A stretch of DNA of 15,118 nucleotides from Actinomycetales bacterium UBA1416 (GCA_002304945.1 DBPQ01000041.1:9010-24127), one strand, 5' to 3'; shown: positions 7,730 to 14,085, counted from the stretch's first letter. A program made the numbers and translations. The notes: a model not told the origin generated them from the sequence alone.

Positions 7730-10700
7730 TCAGTGGTGGAGGGGCACCGGCGTCGGGTACGGCGCGTACGCCGTGTGGAGCAACCGGTGGGCGAGCTCCG
7801 AGTTCGGCTCCCCGTAGAACTCGTCGTAGAGCCGGAGGATGTCCGGGTTCTCCTGCGACTTCCGGAACTCGGACTGGGAGTCGACCGACTTGATGAGGGC
7901 GAGGCGCTCCTGCATCTCGCCGGCGCGTTCGGGCACGGGATGACCGGCACCGCCGATGCAGCCGCCCGGGCAGGCCATGATCTCGATGAAGTCGTAGCCG
8001 AGGTCCTCACCGCTCAGGATCCGCTTGATGACCGGCTCCGCGTTGCCGAGCCCGTTGATGACGGCGACGCTCACGGTCCGGCCCGCGGCCTCGATTCGCG
8101 CCTCCTTGAAGCCCTCGAGGCCGACGACGTTCTCGAAGTACAGGTGCTCCACCAGCGGCTCGCCGGTCAGCTTCTCCACCGCCATCCGGAGCGCGGCCTC
8201 GGCCACTCCCCCGGAGGCCGCGAACATGACGCCCGCGCCCGTGACGCGGGAGTACGGCTGGTCGAAATCCTGGGGGACGATCTCGGTCCGGGAGATGCGG
8301 CGCATGTTCACCATCTCGATGAGTTCGGTGGTGGTGAGCACGGCGTCCACGTCGCGGCGCCCCTCGGGGGCGAACTCCGGCCTCCCCGCCTCGTACTTCT
8401 TGGCGAGGCACGGCACGATCGAGACGATGTACAGGTCCTCCGGATCCACGCCGGCCCACTTCGCGTAGTGGTTCCGGACGGTGGCCCCCATCATCTGCTG
8501 CGGAGACCTGCAGCTGGAGAGGTGCGGGATGAGGGCCGGGTAGCGGCGCTCCACGAGGTTGACCCACCCCGGGCAGCACGAGGTGAACTGCGGGAGGGGC
8601 CCGCCCGTCGCGACGCGGTCGAGGAACTCGGTGGCCTCCTCCATGATCGTGAGGTCCGCCGCGAAGGAGAAGTCGAAGACGCGATCGAACCCGACCCGTC
8701 GCATCATCCCGGCGATGAACGGGGACGCCTCCTCCGCCGTCTTCTGGTAGTGCGCGGCGATCACGCTCCGGGGTGCGGGGGCGATGAATCCGACCACCAG
8801 CTTCTTCGGGTCGTACATGGCGTCGAACACCTTGTCCCGCTCGCGGATGTAGTCCAGCGCACCGCACGGGCAGGCGGTCACGCACTGGCCGCAGGAGACG
8901 CAGTCGGTGTCGATGAGGGGCCGGCCATCGTGGGTACCGACGCTGAGCGTGCCCTGACGGAACTGGTACGCGAGCACGTTGACGCCCTCGATCTCCGCGC
9001 ACGCCGCCACGCAGCGGCCGCAGGAGATGCACTTGTTGTGGTCGCGGACGATGAAGGGGTGGTCGCGGACCACCGGGACCCACGGACGTACGTGGATGGG
9101 GGTCTCGAACCGCACGTTGTGGGAGCGAGCCTCCTGGCGGAGGTCGCAGTCGAAGCGGGCCTCGCAGCCGCACTTCAGGCAGCGCAGGGCCTCCTGCCGG
9201 GCCTCCTCCTCGGTGAGGGTGAACTCGACCTCGCTGAAGTCGAGTCGCTCGGAGAGCGGGAGGGACCGGGACTTTGCCCGCGGGATCTCCGGGATCCTCT
9301 CGAACTCATGACGGGGCAGGTCCTCCAGCGAGCCCCGGCTGCACTGGTAGTTGGGGTTCTCCGGGCGGACGTAGCCCTGGTTCAGGTACTGGTCGATGGC
9401 CTCGGCCGCACGCCGGCCGGCACCGACCGCCTGGATCACCGTGCTGGGCCCGGTGACGCAGTCGCCGCCGGAGAAGATCTTCGCCTCCGACGTCTCCATG
9501 GTGCGGCCGTTGATGTCGATGTCGCCCCACTTGTTGAGCTTCACGGGGAGGTCGTTGTAGAGGAACTGGGTGTTCGTGCTCTGGCCGATGGCCCCGATGA
9601 TCGTGTCGCACTGGACGGTGAAGTCGCTGCCGTCGACGGGGACGGGCCGGCGCCTGCCGGACCGGTCGGGCTCCCCCAGTTCCATCCGGATGCAGTGGAG
9701 GTGCTTGACGCCGTCCTCCACGGTGATGGCGGTCGGCGCCGTGAGGAACACCATCTCGACGCCCTCCTCGATGGCCTCCTCGATCTCGTGCGGCTCGGCG
9801 GGCATCTCCGCGCGGGTGCGGCGGTACAGGAGTTGGACCTTCTTCGCGCCCTTGCGCACCGCCGTACGAACGCAGTCGATGGCGGTGTTGCCGCCGCCGA
9901 TGACGACGACGGTGTCCCCCAGGGGCGCGTCCACGCCCTTCGTGACGCTCTCGAGGTACTTGATCCCGAGCCGCACGTTCTGGTCGTTCTCCCCCTCGAG
10001 GTTCAGCGGCGTGGCCCGCCACGAGCCGATCGCGAGGTAGACGGCGTCGAAGTCACGCTGGAGGTCCTCCAGGTGCAGGTGGGTGCCGAGCGCCTTGCCC
10101 GTCACGATCCGCACACCGAGCGCCCGGATCACGTCGATCTCCGCGTCGAGGGTGGCCTTCGGGAGGCGGTACTCAGGAATCCCGTACCGCATCATGCCCC
10201 CGGCGTGCGGCTGCTTGTCGAAGACGGTGACGTCGTGGCCGTTGCGGGCGCTGTAGTAGGCGGCCGACAGGCCGGACGGGCCAGCGCCCACCACTGCCAC
10301 CCGGTGCCCGGTGGGGGCGGCCTTCCGCGGGATCCAGGGCTGCTCGCGCGCCATGTCCCAGTCCGCCGCGAAACGCTTGACGGCGTTGATGGCGATCGGC
10401 TCGTCCACGAGGCTGCGCCGGCACTCCGCCTCACAGGGATGCGGGCAGACGCGGCCACAGACCACCGGGAACGGGTTGCGCTCCTTGATGACCCGCACCG
10501 CGGCCTCGTAGTTCCCGTCCGCCACGGCGCCGAGGTAGCGCTGGATCTCGATGTTGGCCGGGCAGGTCTGGACGCAGGGCGCCACGCAGTCGGCGTTGTG
10601 GTCGGACAGGAGTTGCTCGAGGCGCACCTTGCGGTAGTCCTCCAGGCGCTGCGAGTTGGTGGTGATCACCATGCCCGGGAGCATGGGGGTCTGGCAGGCC

Positions 10701-10921
10701 TTGACGTCCCGCCTGGTGTCCCCCACCTCCACCATGCAGAGGCCGCAGTTGCCGTTCGAGCGCGGGAGCCGGATGTCGTAGCAGAGGTGCGGGATGTGGA
10801 GGCCCTCCTGCAGCAGCGCCTGCAGCACGGTGAGGCCCTCGTACACCTCCATCTCGTGGCCGTTCACGGTCACGGTGATGCGTTCGCGACCCTCGAGGTC
10901 GAGCAGCTGGACACCCTCCAT
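7730..10921 (-). CDS. [FeFe] hydrogenase fused to a GltD/NfnL-like FAD-NAD(P)H oxidoreductase
   Basis: The single polypeptide has 1063 residues and four modules. Residues 13-95 are a NuoG-like [2Fe-2S] domain (Cys47, 59, 62, 76). Residues 98-530 are a GltD/NfnL-like flavoprotein: cluster cysteines 112, 116, 120 and 155, 159, 163, 167; FAD motif VGAGPSGLSA (211-220); NAD(P) motif IGGGNTAID (341-349). After a Cys581/584/586/592 group comes a two-[4Fe-4S] ferredoxin domain (631, 634, 637, 641; 674, 677, 680, 684). Residues 707-1051 form the H-cluster domain: L1 TSCCPGW (Cys782, 783), L2 VPCLAKKYE (Cys838), L3 MACPGGCIGG (Cys984, 988), then the small-subunit-like tail. It should interconvert H2 and protons with NAD(P)H in the cytoplasm, like the glutamate-synthase-linked (A2) type of group A. 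No signal peptide is present. ATG 10921 has GGAGG 6 bases upstream. The hydEFG maturases are not in the window. Confidence 0.92.
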   Translation of the reverse strand: MEGVQLLDLEGRERITVTVNGHEMEVYEGLTVLQALLQEGLHIPHLCYDIRLPRSNGNCGLCMVEVGDTRRDVKACQTPMLPGMVITTNSQRLEDYRKVRLEQLLSDHNADCVAPCVQTCPANIEIQRYLGAVADGNYEAAVRVIKERNPFPVVCGRVCPHPCEAECRRSLVDEPIAINAVKRFAADWDMAREQPWIPRKAAPTGHRVAVVGAGPSGLSAAYYSARNGHDVTVFDKQPHAGGMMRYGIPEYRLPKATLDAEIDVIRALGVRIVTGKALGTHLHLEDLQRDFDAVYLAIGSWRATPLNLEGENDQNVRLGIKYLESVTKGVDAPLGDTVVVIGGGNTAIDCVRTAVRKGAKKVQLLYRRTRAEMPAEPHEIEEAIEEGVEMVFLTAPTAITVEDGVKHLHCIRMELGEPDRSGRRRPVPVDGSDFTVQCDTIIGAIGQSTNTQFLYNDLPVKLNKWGDIDINGRTMETSEAKIFSGGDCVTGPSTVIQAVGAGRRAAEAIDQYLNQGYVRPENPNYQCSRGSLEDLPRHEFERIPEIPRAKSRSLPLSERLDFSEVEFTLTEEEARQEALRCLKCGCEARFDCDLRQEARSHNVRFETPIHVRPWVPVVRDHPFIVRDHNKCISCGRCVAACAEIEGVNVLAYQFRQGTLSVGTHDGRPLIDTDCVSCGQCVTACPCGALDYIRERDKVFDAMYDPKKLVVGFIAPAPRSVIAAHYQKTAEEASPFIAGMMRRVGFDRVFDFSFAADLTIMEEATEFLDRVATGGPLPQFTSCCPGWVNLVERRYPALIPHLSSCRSPQQMMGATVRNHYAKWAGVDPEDLYIVSIVPCLAKKYEAGRPEFAPEGRRDVDAVLTTTELIEMVNMRRISRTEIVPQDFDQPYSRVTGAGVMFAASGGVAEAALRMAVEKLTGEPLVEHLYFENVVGLEGFKEARIEAAGRTVSVAVINGLGNAEPVIKRILSGEDLGYDFIEIMACPGGCIGGAGHPVPERAGEMQERLALIKSVDSQSEFRKSQENPDILRLYDEFYGEPNSELAHRLLHTAYAPYPTPVPLHH

Positions 10922-10927
10922 CGGGTA

Positions 10928-10951
10928 CCTCCACGTCGTTGCCGGTGGAGG
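10928..10951 (-). promoter_or_regulatory. Inverted repeat that would sequester the hydrogenase ribosome binding site
   Basis: On the coding (minus) strand CCTCCAC, a 10-base loop and GTGGAGG form a perfect 7-bp stem. The GGAGG of the 3' arm is the hydrogenase Shine-Dalgarno sequence, 6 bases before the ATG. If the transcript starts far enough upstream, this fold would hide the site and could control translation. If transcription starts at the nearby -10 candidate (10953-10958), the 5' arm would be mostly absent from the mRNA. Confidence 0.5.
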
Positions 10952-10952
10952 A

Positions 10953-10958
10953 AGCGTA
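10953..10958 (-). promoter_or_regulatory. Possible -10 element for the hydrogenase gene
   Basis: TACGCT on the minus strand fits TAnnnT and would give a leader of about 25 bases. No convincing -35 sequence is seen 16-18 bases upstream. The same hexamer is the best -10 candidate for the MDR gene at 12968. Confidence 0.25.
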
Positions 10959-11017
10959 TTCGGGCCGGAGCGCGGCGATCTGGGACCTCTGGGCACGTGT
11001 TGAGTGGCGAGGTGGCC

Positions 11018-11965
11018 TCAGATCCCCGCCGCCTCGGCCACCCACTGCCACATCCGCTGCCGTTGCTCCTCGGTGGGGGCGTTGCGTCCGAGGATCGTGG
11101 TGTGCCGCTGGCGCCGGTCCATCCACAATCCCCCGCCCGGTGGGGGCGGGTCTGACGCGAGGAGCCAGGTGGTGGTGTCCGCGCCGACGTCCGGGTCCCG
11201 CAGGATCGGGCCCATGAGCCTGTTGAACGTCGGGATCGACTGCGTCACTCCAGGAGTCGCGGCCCAGCCGGGATGCATCGCGTACACCCTAAGGCCTGCC
11301 CACCGCTCGGCCAGGATTCCCAGCAGCTCCACCTGGGTCCGCTTGCTCCGGGCGTAGGCGGTGGCGCCCGAGTACTCCCCGGTGGTGTAGTCCGGATCGC
11401 TGACCGGCAGCGGCTGGGCGTACATGCCACCCGAGGTGACGAACACGACCCGCGCCCGTTGTTCGGCCAGCAGCGGTTGGAGCCGCTCGGTCAACAGCAC
11501 CGGCCCGAGGACATGGAGGGCCATCGTGATCTCGTGGCCCTGGGCCGACTCGGTGCGCTCGGACGGCAGGGCGCCGGCGTTGTGGACCAGGCCGGCGAGT
11601 GACGGTGCGGCCTCGATCATCTCGTGGGCGCAGCGCCGGACACTGTCGAGGTCGGACAGGTCGCAGAGCCAGGTCGACGACGGTCCCACCAGGTCCGCGG
11701 CCACCGCCTCAGCCTTGCCGGCGTCCCGCACGATGAGGTGCACGTGCGCGCCGAGCTCACTGAGCTGCCGCGCAGCCGCGTGACCGAGGCCCGAGGTGGC
11801 ACCGGTCACGGCCACATGCGCGCCCACGAGAGCATCGGGAGCCGGATCTGCCGGCCAGCTGGGGAGCCGGCGACGCACCGCGTGGCCGAGTGCCGAGAAC
11901 CCGGGCAGGACGGTGCGGTCGAGGACATGGTCGAGGGCCAGGGACAGCGAGTGCAGGGATACCAC
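11018..11965 (-). CDS. Short-chain dehydrogenase/reductase
   Basis: The 315-residue protein has a classical SDR core: the cofactor motif TGATSGLG (54-61), CDLSD at 101-105 (adenine-side acidic residue), NAGA (129-132), catalytic Ser178 and the Tyr204-x3-Lys208 pair in AYARSKRT, then HPGWAATPG. About 45 extra residues precede the Rossmann motif, which together with the overall pattern recalls DHRS12-like SDRs. The substrate cannot be read. It starts with GTG (11965), which lies 6 bases after a TAGGCT -10 candidate, so it may be leaderless. It follows the MDR gene by 43 bases in the same direction, so the two oxidoreductases may act on related small carbonyl compounds, an inference only. Confidence 0.88.
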   Translation of the reverse strand: MVSLHSLSLALDHVLDRTVLPGFSALGHAVRRRLPSWPADPAPDALVGAHVAVTGATSGLGHAAARQLSELGAHVHLIVRDAGKAEAVAADLVGPSSTWLCDLSDLDSVRRCAHEMIEAAPSLAGLVHNAGALPSERTESAQGHEITMALHVLGPVLLTERLQPLLAEQRARVVFVTSGGMYAQPLPVSDPDYTTGEYSGATAYARSKRTQVELLGILAERWAGLRVYAMHPGWAATPGVTQSIPTFNRLMGPILRDPDVGADTTTWLLASDPPPPGGGLWMDRRQRHTTILGRNAPTEEQRQRMWQWVAEAAGI

Positions 11966-11971
11966 CGTATG

Positions 11972-11977
11972 AGCCTA
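11972..11977 (-). promoter_or_regulatory. -10 element for a leaderless SDR transcript
   Basis: TAGGCT on the minus strand is followed by exactly 6 bases and then the GTG start at 11965. This is the same geometry as the fasR-like gene (TATGCT, 6 bases, ATG). No Shine-Dalgarno sequence lies close to the GTG. A -35 match is not evident. Confidence 0.45.
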
Positions 11978-12008
11978 GCCACCGGAGCCGCCCGCCACCC
12001 GGGCGCGG

Positions 12009-12968
12009 TCAGTCCGGCACTCCTGGCAGGACCACGATGTTGCCGACCTTGTGCCCGGTGTCGATCCGGCGGTACGCCTCCGGAAGCGAGTCCAGCCCAC
12101 CGAGGACCTCGGTGAGGGGCTCGAGGCGCCCGCTCGCCGTGAGTTCGAGCAGGTGGGCGATGTCCTCGGCCCGTTCGGGCGCGGGACCGGCGATCACCCG
12201 ACCCCGGGCCCGGAGAGTGTCGAGCAGGCTCGCCACGGCCAGGATCAGCAATCCGTCGGGAGCCAGCAGCCGAAGCCCGTCGGTGCGGGAGACGTTGCCC
12301 ACCGCATCGAGGACGACGTCGTAGGGGCCCGGTAGCGCCGTCACCGGGGTGCTGGTGTGGTCGACCACGTGATCGGCTCCCAGCCGTGAGACGAGGTCAG
12401 CGTTGCGCGAACTGGTGACGGCCGTGACCTCGGCGCCGGCGAGCTTGGCGAGCTGGACCGCACTGGACCCGACTGCCCCCGAGGCGCCGTTGACCAGGAC
12501 AGCCTGTCCCTGCCGGATCCCGGCACGGTCCCGCAGGAAGTACAGCGCCGTGGTGCCGCCGAAGAGCACGCCCGCCGCCTCGGGGTGGGACACCGCGGCC
12601 GGCTTGTGGACCAGCGAGGTGACAGGCACCGCCGCCAGTTCGGCGTGGGCGCCCATCCTCGTGCCGCTCATCCCGGCGACGTCGTCCCCGACCGCGAACC
12701 CGACCACGCCGGGACCCACACGCTCGATCGTCCCGGACAGTGCGGCGCCGAGGACCGCGCGCCGAGGACCGCGCAGCCCGACCCCGAGACGGGCCAGGAT
12801 TCCGAAGCCCTGCGGGAACCGGCCCGCACGCAGGCGCGCGTCCGCCGAGGTGACCGCGGCGGCAGCGACGCGGACGAGCACCTCACCGCGGCGAGGCTGC
12901 GGCGTTGGCCGCTCGACGATGACCACCCGATCGGGCGGTCCGTACCCCGGGACGACGGCTGCTCGCAT
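12009..12968 (-). CDS. Zinc-less MDR oxidoreductase (NADP-dependent quinone/alkenal reductase-like)
   Basis: The 319-residue protein belongs to the medium-chain dehydrogenase/reductase superfamily. The N-terminal catalytic half has the GroES-like pattern (EVLVRVAAAAVTSADARLRAG, then LGAALSGTIERVGPGVVGF), and the nucleotide-binding part has VNGASGAVGSSAVQLAKLAG (159-178). The cysteine and histidine ligands for structural or catalytic zinc are absent, placing it near quinone oxidoreductase and enoyl-reductase-like members that reduce quinones or enones with NADPH. The substrate is unknown. ATG 12968 has AGGGG 7 bases upstream. It is divergent from a TetR-type gene, with two operator-like palindromes in the gap, so it is very probably the repressed target. 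Confidence 0.88.
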   Translation of the reverse strand: MRAAVVPGYGPPDRVVIVERPTPQPRRGEVLVRVAAAAVTSADARLRAGRFPQGFGILARLGVGLRGPRRAVLGAALSGTIERVGPGVVGFAVGDDVAGMSGTRMGAHAELAAVPVTSLVHKPAAVSHPEAAGVLFGGTTALYFLRDRAGIRQGQAVLVNGASGAVGSSAVQLAKLAGAEVTAVTSSRNADLVSRLGADHVVDHTSTPVTALPGPYDVVLDAVGNVSRTDGLRLLAPDGLLILAVASLLDTLRARGRVIAGPAPERAEDIAHLLELTASGRLEPLTEVLGGLDSLPEAYRRIDTGHKVGNIVVLPGVPD

Positions 12969-12977
12969 GATTTTCCC

Positions 12978-12991
12978 CTTACACTTGTAAG
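12978..12991. promoter_or_regulatory. TetR operator 1
   Basis: CTTACACTTGTAAG is a perfect palindrome with 6-bp arms around CT. It lies 9 bases before the MDR start, in that gene's predicted leader, and overlaps the predicted -35 of the tetR promoter. It matches operator 2 at 12 of 14 bases, with centres 33 bp apart (about three helical turns). TetR-family repressors bind such sites as dimers. Confidence 0.8.
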
Positions 12992-13012
12992 TCAGTGCCG
13001 CTAGCGTAGCCT
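12985..13012 (+). promoter_or_regulatory. Predicted tetR promoter
   Basis: TTGTAA (12985-12990) and TAGCCT (13007-13012) are separated by 16 bases. Transcription would start near 13019, inside operator 2, while the -35 lies inside operator 1. A repressor on either site should block it, as expected for autoregulation. Confidence 0.45.
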
Positions 13013-13031
13013 TACGGTTGTAAGAGCACAA
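13003..13031 (-). promoter_or_regulatory. Predicted promoter of the MDR gene
   Basis: On the minus strand TTGTGC (13026-13031) and TACGCT (13003-13008) are separated by 17 bases, and operator 2 lies between them. Transcription would start near 12996, just before operator 1. The -35 match is modest. Confidence 0.4.
13011..13024. promoter_or_regulatory. TetR operator 2
   Basis: CTTACGGTTGTAAG has the same outer arms (CTTAC and GTAAG) as operator 1 and differs from it at two central bases. It lies 19 bases before the tetR GTG start, covers the predicted tetR transcription start and sits between the -35 and -10 of the MDR promoter. Confidence 0.8.
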
Positions 13032-13043
13032 GGAGGGTGAAGA

Positions 13044-13802
13044 GTGGACCAACGGCGGCCGCTGAGCGGGCCCCGCATCGTCGAGGCGGCGGTGGCGGTC
13101 GCTGACAGCGGCGGCCTGGCGGCGGTGAGCATGCGCAACGTCGGCCGGGAACTCGGCGTCGAGGCGATGTCGCTCTACCACCACGTCGCGAACAAGGACG
13201 CGCTCTTGGACGCGCTCGCCGAGTGGATCTTCGCGAGGATCGAGTTGCCGGGCGAGCACGAGCCGTGGCGCGCGGGCATGGTGAAGCGCGCCGCCTCGGC
13301 CAGGGACGTGCTCGCCAGCCACCCGTGGGCGCTCGGGCTGATCGAGTCCCGCGCCACCCCCGGACCCGCGCTACTCCGGCACCACGATGCGGTACTCGGC
13401 TGCCTGCTCGCCAACGGCTTCCCCGCCGCCCTCGCCGCCCACGCGTTCTCCGTCATCGACGCCTACGTCTACGGGTTCGTCCTCACCGAGGAGAACCTCC
13501 CCTTCGACCCCGCGGCGAACAAGGGAGCGGAGGCCTACGCCGCCGGCGTGGCCTCCCTGCTGCAGGACTACCCGCACCTGGCCGCGGTCATCCCCGCACT
13601 GGCGAACGGCTACTCCTTCGCCGCCGAGTTCGACTACGGCCTGGACCTCATCCTCGACGCCGTGGAGCAGCGACGTGGACTCCCCCGGCAAGCTGAGCCA
13701 AGTGTTGTCGCCTCCTCGCCGCCGTTGAACCGGTCGAATTCGCGCACGGCGGCAGGCGACTCCGTGACGGACTCGGGCGCCTCCGGGCTCACCAGTGGGT
13801 GA
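13044..13802 (+). CDS. TetR-family transcriptional regulator with an aberrant C-terminal tail
   Basis: The protein has 252 residues. The N-terminal helix-turn-helix spans about 8-55 (RIVEAAVAVADSGG, then VGRELGVEAMSLYHHVANKD), which is typical of TetR. Residues 70-211 form the helical ligand-binding and dimer domain, similar to the tetracycline-repressor C-terminal family. It probably represses itself and the divergent MDR gene through the two operators at 12978-13024, and releases them on binding a small molecule. GTG 13044 has AAGGAGG 7 bases upstream. The natural fold seems to end near residue 212 (13680); the last 40 residues, rich in Ser, Pro and Ala, are read from the antisense strand of a toxin-gene relic and run 14 bases into the convergent antitoxin gene. 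The original 3' end was therefore probably lost in a rearrangement. Confidence 0.87.
   Translation: MDQRRPLSGPRIVEAAVAVADSGGLAAVSMRNVGRELGVEAMSLYHHVANKDALLDALAEWIFARIELPGEHEPWRAGMVKRAASARDVLASHPWALGLIESRATPGPALLRHHDAVLGCLLANGFPAALAAHAFSVIDAYVYGFVLTEENLPFDPAANKGAEAYAAGVASLLQDYPHLAAVIPALANGYSFAAEFDYGLDLILDAVEQRRGLPRQAEPSVVASSPPLNRSNSRTAAGDSVTDSGASGLTSG
13634..13792 (-). pseudogene. Relic of a GNAT (TacT-like) toxin gene
   Basis: A GTG at 13792 overlaps the antitoxin stop as GTGA, the usual arrangement for the toxin gene of a DUF1778-GNAT pair. The first residues, SPEAPESVTESPAAV then REFDRFNGGEEA, resemble the start of such acetyltransferase toxins (a Phe-Asp then Cys/Ser-Gly-Glu pattern). After about 28 residues the likeness ends and the frame continues, antisense to tetR, to a TAG at 13634, giving 52 residues instead of about 160-170. 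The acetyl-CoA binding core is missing, so it should be inactive. The toxin assignment rests on the coupled start and a short match, and is moderate. Confidence 0.5.
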
Positions 13803-14085
13803 TCCGGCGGGGCCGGTTGACCAGGGTGACAAGCTCCGGCACCGGCGTCGGGTCGTCCAGGGCAGCGGTCATCTCGTCGAACTGCGCCGCGGGCATGATC
13901 GTCCTGTCAGCCCGCGCCACCACCGTCTCCGCCTTCTCGAGCGCGGCGTCGACGACGAAGGACGAGACGGAAGCGTTCAGAAGCGTCGCCGCCCGCGCGA
14001 TCACGCACGCATCGGCCTCAGTCAGCCGAACCTCAATGCGCTGGGTCCTGGTCCTCGCCTTCGTGCGATGGGTCGTCGCACTCAT
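13789..14085 (-). CDS. DUF1778 (TacA-like) antitoxin
   Basis: The 98-residue protein has a ribbon-helix-helix DNA-binding domain at about 16-53 (RIEVRLTEADACVIARAATL, then NASVSSFVVDAALEKAE). Its C-terminal tail, DRTIMPAAQFDEMTAALDDP, is typical of DUF1778 antitoxins, where this part blocks the active site of a GNAT toxin that acetylates aminoacyl-tRNA. ATG 14085 has GGAGGT 7 bases upstream, so the longer frame to 14265 is not needed. The length is normal and the gene looks intact, but the toxin gene that follows is cut off, leaving an orphan antitoxin. It probably autoregulates from the palindromes at 14107-14124. Its end overlaps the tail of the convergent tetR gene. Confidence 0.85.
   Translation of the reverse strand: MSATTHRTKARTRTQRIEVRLTEADACVIARAATLLNASVSSFVVDAALEKAETVVARADRTIMPAAQFDEMTAALDDPTPVPELVTLVNRPRRITHW

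Noticed and set aside
10922..10996. N-terminal extension of the hydrogenase by 25 residues
   Set aside because: The ATG at 10996 lacks a clear ribosome binding site, while ATG 10921 has GGAGG at 6 bases and begins just before the [2Fe-2S] domain.
7253..11155. A 1300-residue open frame on the plus strand opposite the hydrogenase
   Set aside because: It is the complement of the high-GC hydrogenase and def genes; its Val/His/Arg/Ala-rich sequence has no domain pattern.
11990..12004. GCCCG-N5-CGGGC as a terminator of the MDR gene
   Set aside because: The arms are only 5 bp, there is no T-run, and chance GC pairing of this size is common here.
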